A stretch of 54,608 bases of DNA, taken from Desulfonatronum thioautotrophicum. Lineage in GTDB: Bacteria > Desulfobacterota > Desulfovibrionia > Desulfovibrionales > Desulfonatronaceae. A model generated the notes under the pieces. The model was not told the origin of the DNA, did not search any database, and worked only from the letters and a program-made list of their open reading frames with translations. The stretch spans positions 1 to 54,608 of the forward strand of contig NZ_JYNO01000020.1 of the NCBI RefSeq assembly GCF_000934745.1, given 5' to 3'. This document shows positions 26,709 to 34,860 of the stretch, one piece after another (within the stretch, counting starts at the first letter, position 1; each line of letters opens with the position of its first letter). A program made the translations under genes and the position numbers.

Positions 26709-28001
26709 ATGCTGAACACTCTGCTTTCGCCCTTTCTCTCCAAGCTTCATCCCCTTTTTATCTTGCCGGGCAAGGTGGCGGTTTACGGGCCGTCTCCGCT
26801 TTTCGGAACAGTTCGCCAGGCCAGGCCCCGCATGGAAACGGCCATGGATGCGGAGGATCTCGTTTCAATTTTTTCGCGGATTCGAGATTTCGTGCAACCT
26901 GGACCGGAAGATGTCTGGCTGGTCGGCCTTCCCCTGAAGTTTTTCACTCTGGTCCATTTGAAACTTCCAGCCGCGGCGAAGGATGAGCTGGACCATGCCG
27001 TGCGCTACGCTCTTTTGCGTCATGTGCCGTTTGACCTCTCCGAGGCGCGCACCGGGTATGCTCATGTGCCAAGTCCGGGGGGGGGCTTGGCCCTGGATGT
27101 TTCCGTGGCCAGAAACGAGCACCTGGACTCCTCTCTTGCCGCTCTGGACAGGGCCGGAATCCATGTGTCAGGGGTATTCCCTGCGCTGGCCTATGTTGCT
27201 GTCGCCCACGGCCTGAATGGAATCTACATCAGCGCAGACGAGGCGAGCGCCGAGGCGATCGTCGTGACCGGTGGACGCATCACCTTCCATGCCTGGGACG
27301 ACCTTTCCATGGAGGGAGGCCTGCCCGGGTTCCTCAAATCCATCAAGCCCATGCTTGATAATCTTCCGCATCCGCCCGATCGGGTATTTACATGGGAATG
27401 CGCGACCTCTCCGGATATCACGGCCACCAGTCTCGGCTTCAATAGCCGGAACTGCGAGTCCATCACGCCTTCGCTCTCCGGGGATCTGCTGAAGCAGGTT
27501 CCATTTCGCATCCGCATCCACCAGCCGGAGGCGATGCGTCGACGGAAGCTGGCCCGGCGGCTGGGCCTTGGACTTGCGGCCACCTTCCTCCTGGCCCTCT
27601 CGGCCATACCTCTGGGAGAGCTTCTTGGTAAAAAAGCCTATTTGCAAACCCTGGATGCTGAAATCACGCGCATCAGGCCCCAGGCTGAAGATATCGCGGA
27701 AAAACGCCGAGAAGCCATGGAAATGATCAGCTTTCTGGAGCGGATCGCCCTTGAAGTCGAAGAACAGCCAGCAATACTGGAAATTCTTCATGAATTAACC
27801 CAAACCCTGCCAGGGAATGCGTGGCTTGATTCGTTCGCCTTTGCTCAAAACCGCATCCGCGTTCAAGGGCAGGCGGATTCGGCTACCAGCATAATTGAGG
27901 CGTTGGAAAATTCCGCCCTTTTCCGGGATGTCCGGCTGGAATCGCCGGTGACCAGGGCACATAACCGCGATGTATTTCATATCAGCGCGGATGTGGAGTA
28001 G
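26709..28001 (+). CDS. gspL: Type II secretion assembly protein GspL (430 aa)
   Basis: Bitopic inner-membrane protein that recruits the GspE ATPase. The first ~270 residues resemble the actin-like cytoplasmic domain of GspL/PilM. A single membrane segment follows basic residues (MRRRKLARRLGLGLAATFLLAL begins near residue 275). The periplasmic part contains a coiled-coil stretch (LDAEITRIRPQAEDIAEKRR) and a PilN-like ferredoxin-fold domain (LTQTLPGNAWLDSFAF, IRVQGQADSATSIIEALE). It therefore combines PilM-like and PilN-like halves, as is usual for GspL. It lies 12 bp after gspK and 2 bp before gspM. Confidence 0.82.
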   Translation: MLNTLLSPFLSKLHPLFILPGKVAVYGPSPLFGTVRQARPRMETAMDAEDLVSIFSRIRDFVQPGPEDVWLVGLPLKFFTLVHLKLPAAAKDELDHAVRYALLRHVPFDLSEARTGYAHVPSPGGGLALDVSVARNEHLDSSLAALDRAGIHVSGVFPALAYVAVAHGLNGIYISADEASAEAIVVTGGRITFHAWDDLSMEGGLPGFLKSIKPMLDNLPHPPDRVFTWECATSPDITATSLGFNSRNCESITPSLSGDLLKQVPFRIRIHQPEAMRRRKLARRLGLGLAATFLLALSAIPLGELLGKKAYLQTLDAEITRIRPQAEDIAEKRREAMEMISFLERIALEVEEQPAILEILHELTQTLPGNAWLDSFAFAQNRIRVQGQADSATSIIEALENSALFRDVRLESPVTRAHNRDVFHISADVE

Positions 28002-28003
28002 GT

Positions 28004-28585
28004 ATGGGCATTTCGGTTGAGCTCAAAAGTCGGCTGCGAGAGGCCCCTCCCAGGCTGCGCCTGCTGTTGGTCGTATGCCTTGTTCTCAGTGTGCTCGCTT
28101 CCTTGCATTATGCCTCGTCCAGATGGCGCGACGTGAAGGCCTCACTGGAGCAGTCCCTTGAAATGAAAATGTTGGAGCATGAGAGGTTTTCCCGGAATTT
28201 GGCCGACGCCGAGACGTTTGAAAAAATGTACGCCGAGCTCCATTCAGTGCGCGAGGAACTGATCACTTCCAGAATGGTAAAGGCATTGACACCACCTCTT
28301 TCAGAGGCCATGTTTCAGCACATCGTCAATGAATGGGCGGAAGAGTCCGGCGTATCCATTCTGAGCATGCGCACCCTGCCGCGATTGGAGCAGGAGGGGT
28401 TTAGCAGGATGCGCATGGCGGTCACAACGCGGGCCGAGATCGGGGCCATCCAGGAATTCATGGAACTTGTAAGGCAAAGCCCCCGATTTGTTTTTTTCGA
28501 GGAAGTGGAGATCCGGCAGATCAGCGCACAGGAGCGTCGATATTACTATTTCAACGCACAGCTTGTCTCCTGGACCATGCCGTAA
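28004..28585 (+). CDS. gspM: Type II secretion protein GspM-like (193 aa)
   Basis: Small bitopic protein with an N-terminal membrane segment (LRLLLVVCLVLSVLASLHYA), a coiled-coil stretch and a C-terminal ferredoxin-like part (GAIQEFMELVRQSPRFVFFE). Position after gspL and topology fit GspM/PilO, partner of GspL in the inner-membrane platform. Sequence conservation in this family is low, so the assignment is mostly by context. Confidence 0.72.
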   Translation: MGISVELKSRLREAPPRLRLLLVVCLVLSVLASLHYASSRWRDVKASLEQSLEMKMLEHERFSRNLADAETFEKMYAELHSVREELITSRMVKALTPPLSEAMFQHIVNEWAEESGVSILSMRTLPRLEQEGFSRMRMAVTTRAEIGAIQEFMELVRQSPRFVFFEEVEIRQISAQERRYYYFNAQLVSWTMP

Positions 28586-28766
28586 CACTGAAAAATGCCC
28601 GGTTGCCGCGTCGCGGCAAAACGTTCAAATTCCCCGTAGCAACAACTCCCCTTTGAGCTTGACTTTATTCTACTCCATACAATGTTGTTTTTGTCCGAGT
28701 TGTGCATAAGAACCTTTTCTGCACCAGGTTCAAGATGGACTGTTCTTCAGCCGGGAGGAACGCCTC
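28586..28766. repeat. Intergenic repeat remnant between gspM and gspC
   Basis: Bases 28590-28640 (GTTGCCGCGTCGCGGCAAAA followed by a GTTCAAATTC stretch) match the left part of the element at 29604-29802 in an imperfect way. A palindromic core TTGCCGCG-T-CGCGGCAA is visible. The gspC ribosome-binding site (GGGAGGA) closes the gap. Confidence 0.55.
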
Positions 28767-29549
28767 ATGAAATCCATAATCAGTCCCAGCGCCTTGATCA
28801 ATGTGCTGCTTCTGTCTGGATCGCTGATCCTGCTGTTCGTGGGCTGGAATGCTTACCGACATCACGCCGGTGCTCCCGCCCCCGACGCCCTGACTCGCAT
28901 GGACGACCGTTCGGCCGCGCTGCCGGAGGAATTACGGAGCATGTTTGCCGACACACCTCCCTCCAACTCCCAGTATGCGGCCGTGACCGAGAGGAACCTC
29001 TTCTCACCTGAGCGCAGACCCTGGGCCCCGCCTCCGGACGTATCCAGGGAAGCCGTGGCATCCCCTCCTCCTCCAATCCTGGAAAATCCGAGGGTTCGGC
29101 TTTACGGGACAACCATCACCCCGGTCCGGAGGTCGGCATTGCTGTATTTCGAGAGCTTCTCCTCGCAGCGGAAGCATCGCATCCTGGAAGTGGGAGAGAC
29201 GGCCCGGGACGAAGGTGACAGAGGGGACAGCGCCTACTTTGTGCTTGTTCGCCTTGATGCCGATTCGGCGGTCCTGGAAGACCCTCACGGAAGGGAGCAC
29301 GTCATAGGGCTTTACGAACACCCACGGGTTCCGCCTCCCCGCCCCTCCTCTCCCGGTCCGGCACGGGACGCGACTCCGGCGCCGGTTGCATCTTCACCTG
29401 CTGAGACGGAAGCGTCCATGTCCCTGGAGCCCATCAGGCGAATGGAGGACATCCCTGAATCCCTGGAGGAGAGAGAGCAATTGGCCCGGGAAGGGCGGCT
29501 CAACCGGATCAGTACGCCGTTCGGTCCTGTTTTTCGACCCATCCAGTGA
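28767..29549 (+). CDS. gspC: Type II secretion GspC-like protein without PDZ domain (260 aa)
   Basis: Inner-membrane protein that links the platform to the secretin. A membrane segment lies near residues 9-27 (LINVLLLSGSLILLFVGWNA). A homology-region domain follows, beginning at YAAVTERNLFSPERRPW and continuing through RVRLYGTTITPVRRSALLYF. The C-terminal ~90 residues are proline-rich and lack a recognisable PDZ or coiled-coil domain; the protein ends ISTPFGPVFRPIQ. GGGAGGA lies 9 bases upstream of the ATG. Assignment to GspC is by the HR-like block and neighbourhood with gspD. Confidence 0.75.
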   Translation: MKSIISPSALINVLLLSGSLILLFVGWNAYRHHAGAPAPDALTRMDDRSAALPEELRSMFADTPPSNSQYAAVTERNLFSPERRPWAPPPDVSREAVASPPPPILENPRVRLYGTTITPVRRSALLYFESFSSQRKHRILEVGETARDEGDRGDSAYFVLVRLDADSAVLEDPHGREHVIGLYEHPRVPPPRPSSPGPARDATPAPVASSPAETEASMSLEPIRRMEDIPESLEEREQLAREGRLNRISTPFGPVFRPIQ

Positions 29550-29603
29550 GCGCATTTTGGCAGCGGAGAAAGGGCTGCTTTTCGCAACGTAAACTGGTTT
29601 AGC

Positions 29604-29802
29604 AGTCCGTTGAAAAACCCCCAATTGCTGCGTCGCTGCAAAAAGTTCAAATTCTCACGTATGGATAACTACGCTTCAACCTTGATTCGATTGCCAGGAC
29701 GGCAATCGAAAATGTGGCAAAGCCACAACCCGCAGGGGCCGGACACAGGACGTGTCCGGATAGCTTTTTTTGCTCCTTGCACCTGGGATTTTTGAACGGA
29801 CT
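29604..29802. repeat. MITE-like element with AGTCCGTT inverted ends, between gspC and gspD
   Basis: The left end AGTCCGTTGAAAAACC and the complement of the right end (AGTCCGTTCAAAAATCC) match closely. Inside are two strong palindromes, ATTCGATTGCC-AGGAC-GGCAATCGAAAAT (29683-29711 region) and CCGGACAC-AGGAC-GTGTCCGG. A T-run follows the second and could terminate transcription. Downstream, to 30005, is a second repeat-like stretch (CATTCCCGCGAAGAAGGGAA) and the gspD leader. No coding potential was found. Confidence 0.65.
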
Positions 29803-30005
29803 GAGGACAAGGACTTTTTCAACACTCAGTTAGGACACGGCATGACAAAACAAGTCATTCCCGCGAAGAAGGGAATCCAGCGCAGGTATGGGGCTTCGCC
29901 CTGGATGTGCTGAATTGCTTCCAGAAAGTTAAACACTCAGCCAAAAACAGTATACTTCACAAGAACGATTCACTCCTGCTGGTTCAAAAATGAAAGGACC
30001 AAAGA

Positions 30006-32258
30006 ATGACCAATTCCAACGTATGGTTAGTTGCCGTGTTGCTTTTGTTATCCGCTTCCTGCACGACCATTGCCCCATCCCCTCGCGACCATGCCCCTGA
30101 TCCGGGCCAAATGGTAAGCAGGAAGCCGGTGTCCGAGGAAGTCCTGGCCCACAAGATTCTGGGCGACAGGGAGGCCGCGCGACCTGATGCCGGTGAGATC
30201 CTCATGCGCCTTGAAGAGCATAACCAGCTTTTCAATGAACGTATCCGAGAGGTTATGAGCACCACGAGCCGTCGCGTGGTGGGTGAGCCTTTTCCTTCCG
30301 GAGTCGTATCCGGGGATGCTCAGCCTTTGGACATGAATTTTTATGATGCAGATCTATTGGAAGTCATCCGTCTTTTCATGAGCCTTTTGGATGCGAACTA
30401 TATGCTCCATCCCCAGGTGACCGGGCGGGTATCCCTTTCCGTCTCGGATTTGTTTCGACCGGACCAGTTGCTGGATCTTCTGGAAGGGATTCTGCGCATA
30501 AACGGTATGGCCATGGTTCAGAACGACGGAATCTGGGAGATCATGCCGCTGGGCAGAGTCCCCAGCCATTTATCACGTGGACGGATATTCTTTCCCGACG
30601 ACGGACTGACCCCACGCAGAGGCCAGATGATCCAGGCTTACCGCCTGCATTTCATACCATCTTCGGAGATGACCGCCATTATCAAGCCCTACGTTTCCGA
30701 AGCCGCTCTGGTCTACGCCCACGACCTCAGCGGCGTGATGCTCGTCTGCGACTACCCGCACAATCTGGCCAGGGTGAGCCAGCTCATCGAGATTTTCGAC
30801 GAAAGTGTTTTTGCCGGCATCCATGTGGCGACATACACATTGATGCATGTGCAAGCCGAGGACATGGTCAAGGAATTGGACGAAGTGGCCAAGGTGTTTG
30901 GTCTGGGCGGCGAGCAGGGAGGTCTGCATGCCCGGGTGTCCTTTCTGGCCTTGGCCCGGCTGAACAAGCTTCTGGCTCTGGCCCGGGATGAGCAGGTTCT
31001 GGAGTTCGTGGAGGCGTGGGTGCGGGAGCTGGACCGTGAACTGCCATCGTTCATCCAGGAACAATACGGCGAGGGGGTCTATGTTTACTATGTGCAATAC
31101 GGTGACGCCGCGGAAATCGTCTCTTCCCTGCAGGGCCTTTTCGAGTATACGGAACCGGTTGAAAATGATGGAAACAGAGCCCGTCTGCCCGGTGAACTTG
31201 CGCGGGAGTCTGAAACAGCCGCGTCCGATGGCACGGAGGGGGCCTCCAGGGTGATCACGGATGAACTGCCTCCCCTGATCCGCGACACTCCGTTCCCGAC
31301 GCCGCCCAGGGAAGCGGCCTCAGCTACGGGAAAACTCACCGGTCCAGTGACATTTGTCGTGGACGAACCGAACAACGCGGTGTTGATGCGATGTAATACC
31401 GTGGATTATCCTAAGATTCTGGCCGTAATTGAAAAACTGGACCAGTACCCGCGCCAGGTGCTGATCGAGGTGGTCATCGCCGAGGTGCAGCTGACCGAAG
31501 ACACCCGTTTGGGGATGGAGTGGCAGGTATTAAACTACAGGGACGGCGTGTTTCAGTCACTGGGAATGAACACCGGTATTGGGGGGATTTTTGAAACGAA
31601 TCAGCCCTCCATCTCTTCCGGGTTGTCGTATGTCGTTTCCAGCACCGAGCGGTTGCGGGCAGCCTTGAAGGCCTCGGCCGCGGACGGTCACGCCCGGATC
31701 TTGTCCACGCCCACCCTGCTGGCCTCGGACAACAAGCCGGCGGTCATCAACATCGGCGAGGAGGTGCCCATTGTCACTTCCAGACTGACCCGGCTGGATG
31801 ACACCGATCCGGTCAGGCGATCCCAGGAGGCCACCATCCAATACCGGGATACGGGAATTATTCTCAAGGTCACGCCCAAGATCAACCGACAAGGCATGGT
31901 CCGCATGGAGATTTCCCAGGAAGTCAGTTCCGCGCGTTTCTCTTCAGAGCCCGGACTGGAGGGCACTCCCTTCATCACCACGCGTCATGCCAGCACCCAT
32001 GCCGCTGTGAATGACCAGCAGACCATTGTCATCGGTGGGTTGATGCGTCAGGAGCAGGACGACAGCACCACCGGCATTCCGGGCTTAAGCCGCCTTCCGG
32101 TCTTGAAATACCTGTTTGCTTACGAGCGCAAGAGATTCGTCAACAGCGAATTGATGCTCTTTATCACTCCGCACGTGGTCAGGGACATGGACGATTCCGC
32201 CTTTATCACCCGCGATTTTTTGCAGCGCCTGGAACGGATCAAGGCGGGAATGCGCTGA
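30006..32258 (+). CDS. gspD: Type II secretion outer-membrane secretin GspD (750 aa)
   Basis: Forms the outer-membrane channel of the type II system. The N-terminus (VWLVAVLLLLSASC) looks like a lipoprotein signal with Cys19, though Ser at -3 is not ideal. Residues ~105-165 form an N0-like domain (MNFYDADLLEVIRLFMSLLD). N1-N3-like repeats follow, the last with FVVDEPNNAVLMRCNTVDYP. The secretin domain runs from about EVVIAEVQLTEDTRLGMEWQ through VPIVTSRLTRLD to QTIVIGGLMRQEQDD and ELMLFITPHVV. A glycine/acid-rich insert near residues 395-445 interrupts the N-domains. Its stop overlaps the gspE start (TGATG). Confidence 0.92.
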   Translation: MTNSNVWLVAVLLLLSASCTTIAPSPRDHAPDPGQMVSRKPVSEEVLAHKILGDREAARPDAGEILMRLEEHNQLFNERIREVMSTTSRRVVGEPFPSGVVSGDAQPLDMNFYDADLLEVIRLFMSLLDANYMLHPQVTGRVSLSVSDLFRPDQLLDLLEGILRINGMAMVQNDGIWEIMPLGRVPSHLSRGRIFFPDDGLTPRRGQMIQAYRLHFIPSSEMTAIIKPYVSEAALVYAHDLSGVMLVCDYPHNLARVSQLIEIFDESVFAGIHVATYTLMHVQAEDMVKELDEVAKVFGLGGEQGGLHARVSFLALARLNKLLALARDEQVLEFVEAWVRELDRELPSFIQEQYGEGVYVYYVQYGDAAEIVSSLQGLFEYTEPVENDGNRARLPGELARESETAASDGTEGASRVITDELPPLIRDTPFPTPPREAASATGKLTGPVTFVVDEPNNAVLMRCNTVDYPKILAVIEKLDQYPRQVLIEVVIAEVQLTEDTRLGMEWQVLNYRDGVFQSLGMNTGIGGIFETNQPSISSGLSYVVSSTERLRAALKASAADGHARILSTPTLLASDNKPAVINIGEEVPIVTSRLTRLDDTDPVRRSQEATIQYRDTGIILKVTPKINRQGMVRMEISQEVSSARFSSEPGLEGTPFITTRHASTHAAVNDQQTIVIGGLMRQEQDDSTTGIPGLSRLPVLKYLFAYERKRFVNSELMLFITPHVVRDMDDSAFITRDFLQRLERIKAGMR

Positions 32259-33934
32259 TGAGCCTGATCCAGCGGATGATCGATGCCAACCTCGTCCTGA
32301 AACGAGACATCGACAGGATCATGGCTGCTGGGGAGATCCGAGAGGCGCCCCACCTGGTGGCTGTGCGTACCGGGCTTGTCTCCGAAGATGACTACATTCG
32401 GTTGCTCAAAGAGTCCCTGGGCTATGCCATCTGCGACGGTCCGCCTGAGCACTATGACGAGCAGGTGTTCAACGGGCTTTCAGTTCCTTTTCTGGAGGAA
32501 CACCATTGCTTTCCTCTGGAGTTGCTCGATTCCACGCTGCGTATTGCCGCCTTCGACCCCCTTGATCATGTATTGCTGAGTAGTCTGAAACAGGCCTTCC
32601 CCGGCCACGGGATCATGGTGCAGGTTTGCCGTCAGGAGCGGATCAGGTCCTGGATCCAGGAATACTTTGGGAGGGAGGGCACGGGGCGGGAAGATGTCCG
32701 GGGACAGGAAGATGATTCCCCCTCGATGCTCCAAGGGCAGGAGGATCTCGAGCAGCTCCGGGACCTGGCATCCGAGGCTCCGATCATCAAGCTGGTCAAC
32801 CAGTTTCTCACCACCGCCGTGGAGCGGCGGGTCAGTGATATCCATGTCGAGCCCTTTGAGGACAGGGTTCAGGTGCGCTTCCGTTTGGATGGTGTGCTGG
32901 AAGAGCATATCAGATTGCCGCACCATCTGCACCAGGCATTGACCACGCGGATCAAGATCATGGCCCGGCTGGACATCGCGGAGCGGCGCATCCCCCAGGA
33001 CGGCCGCATCCGGCTGAAGATCGCCGGAAAGAGCATCGACCTGCGCGTCTCCTGCCTGCCGACCATGTTCGGCGAGGGCGTGGTCATGCGCGTCCTGGAC
33101 CAGAGCAGCATCTCCTTTTCCCTGCGCACCCTGGGGTTTCCCACGCGGGAATTGAGCCTGTTCGAGGAGATCATCCGCGCGCCGCATGGCATCGTGCTGG
33201 TCACCGGCCCCACGGGCAGCGGCAAGACCACCACCCTGTATTCGGCCCTGAATTCCATCTACTCCGTGGAGAAGAAGATCATCACCATCGAGGACCCGGT
33301 GGAGTACGAGCTGGACGGGATCAACCAGATCCAGGTGAACGTCAAGGCCGGGCTGACCTTTGCCTCGGGCCTGCGCTCCATCGTCCGTCAGGATCCGGAC
33401 GTGATCCTGATCGGTGAAATCCGGGACAAGGAGACCGCGGACATCGCCATCCAGTCCGCCCTGACCGGCCACCTGGTCTTTTCCACCCTGCACACCAACG
33501 ACGCCGCCGGGGCGGTGTCCCGACTGATGGAAATCGGGGTGGAGGATTATCTGCTGGCCTCGTCGGTGATCTGCATCATGGCCCAGAGACTCGTGCGCCT
33601 GCTCTGCGGGCACTGCAAGGAACCGCTGATCCCGGAACCCGATCTGCTGCTCCGATACGGACTTGGCGATCCAGACGCGCCATTACCATTGCTGTTCATG
33701 CCGACCGGCTGCGACCATTGCGGCCATACCGGCTACCGCTCGCGCACCGCCATATTCGAACTGATGATCATCACTGATGAAATCAGGGAGTTGATCCTGC
33801 GCAACAAGAGCACCACGGCCATCCGCAATCTGGCCATGGAGCAGGGTATGACCCTGTTGCGCCGTGACGGCTGGAGCAAGGTCCAGACCGGGGAAACCTC
33901 CATTGAAGAAGTTTTGAGGGTTACTGGTCAATAG
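32258..33934 (+). CDS. gspE: Type II secretion ATPase GspE (558 aa)
   Basis: Cytoplasmic hexameric ATPase that powers pseudopilus assembly. The N-terminal T2SSE_N region covers residues ~1-150. The catalytic core shows DIHVEPFEDRVQVRFRLDGV, Walker A GPTGSGKTTTLYS (near 317), the Asp box ITIEDPVEYEL, Walker B DVILIGEIRDKETADIA and the His box HLVFSTLHTNDAAGA. A zinc-binding four-cysteine motif (CGHC ... CDHC) follows near residues 450-490. Start by TGATG overlap with gspD. It ends the type II run; no prepilin peptidase gene is in the window. Confidence 0.94.
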   Translation: MSLIQRMIDANLVLKRDIDRIMAAGEIREAPHLVAVRTGLVSEDDYIRLLKESLGYAICDGPPEHYDEQVFNGLSVPFLEEHHCFPLELLDSTLRIAAFDPLDHVLLSSLKQAFPGHGIMVQVCRQERIRSWIQEYFGREGTGREDVRGQEDDSPSMLQGQEDLEQLRDLASEAPIIKLVNQFLTTAVERRVSDIHVEPFEDRVQVRFRLDGVLEEHIRLPHHLHQALTTRIKIMARLDIAERRIPQDGRIRLKIAGKSIDLRVSCLPTMFGEGVVMRVLDQSSISFSLRTLGFPTRELSLFEEIIRAPHGIVLVTGPTGSGKTTTLYSALNSIYSVEKKIITIEDPVEYELDGINQIQVNVKAGLTFASGLRSIVRQDPDVILIGEIRDKETADIAIQSALTGHLVFSTLHTNDAAGAVSRLMEIGVEDYLLASSVICIMAQRLVRLLCGHCKEPLIPEPDLLLRYGLGDPDAPLPLLFMPTGCDHCGHTGYRSRTAIFELMIITDEIRELILRNKSTTAIRNLAMEQGMTLLRRDGWSKVQTGETSIEEVLRVTGQ

Positions 33935-33946
33935 CGGCTTTTCAAA

Positions 33947-34121
33947 GGGATGGTTCAGAACAGGTTGACACATGCCGGACGATGGACACTCTTTGCTCCC
34001 CCCTGAGGATGCCGACCTGCCGTAGGGGCGGTTCGCGAACCTCCCCTACACCACGGCGCGGCAATGAATGTCGAATGCCGGGAAAGTGTCAACCAGTAAT
34101 GCCGAAGAAATGAACCATCCC
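33947..34121. repeat. Complete GGGATGGTTCA inverted-repeat element
   Basis: The left end is GGGATGGTTCA, 5 bp, GGTTGACAC; the right end is its complement with a 16-bp spacer (34086-34121). A hairpin GTAGGGG/CCCCTAC lies inside (34022-34049). Matching half-elements occur at 14187-14286 (right end) and 53255-53276 (left end). It lies directly after gspE. Confidence 0.7.
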
Positions 34122-34203
34122 CTTTTCAATGAAGACCCTTTGGCGAAAAAGACTCAATTATTACAATTTTTTATTGTGAAACGACAAACAACTATATAAT
34201 GAT

Positions 34204-34235
34204 GCCCTTGGGCCGCCCCTACAGGGCTTTTTTTT
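34204..34235 (+). terminator. Rho-independent terminator after the gspE region
   Basis: Stem GCCCT/AGGGC with a 14-base loop is followed by eight Ts. It is about 270 bp after gspE and could end that transcript. Confidence 0.6.
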
Positions 34236-34254
34236 GTTTTAATGTCATCAACCC

Positions 34255-34410
34255 GAGGGGTTGCCCTGGGCTATAACATGCCGCCCCGTTGGGGCTTCAG
34301 ACATGCCCTGAAAGGGCGGCCTAAAATTGTGCATCGCCAGCCAAAAATCGCGATACTCTGCTTGGAACACCAGCAAATTTACATAGTCAACCTCAAGCAG
34401 TATGCCATGG
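34255..34410. repeat. CCCTGAAAGGGC-type hairpin repeat (copy 2)
   Basis: GCCGCCCCGTTGGGGC and CCCTGAAAGGGCGGC hairpins are followed by a tail ending ACCTCAAGCAGTAT. The tail aligns by eye with the tail of copy 1 at 23428-23533. Confidence 0.65.
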
Positions 34411-34860
34411 CAAGTATAACCTGGCTTCCCGCTCCCCGTCTGCACGAGGAAGGTCTTCGCGGGTGGTTGCAGACAATGGATGCAGAACGATGGCTGCAGA
34501 CGGTTGCAAACTTTCGCTTATTCATGTAGAAACTGATATTTCCATTCCAAAGCTTGATGGATAAAAAAACAGAGTGACTATTCGGCTCATCCGGGCAAAT
34601 GCGGCCTGGATGACTGCCTCGGGGACGCCATCGAATGCGCCTCATTCCCGCAAAGCCTGTCCTCATGCCGACGGGAAGCGGGAAGCCAGCCTTGACATAA
34701 GGCCCTACCCAGCCCCTGTCTGGACAACCTGATTGTAATGCAACCGTGGAACATTTTCCGGATTGCATGTTCGTCATGAAATGGATGTTCGAGTACACCT
34801 CTGAATGTGTAAAGCATTAAACATCATATGTTTACTTTTAACTTATAAAGGAGATATTTC
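34411..34860. other. Intergenic leader of the Asp-Ala repeat protein
   Basis: About 450 bp. Short open frames on both strands show no family features. The last 60 bp are AT-rich and end in AAAGGAGA eight bases before the ATG at 34861. A promoter is likely here, but none could be placed with confidence. Confidence 0.5.
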
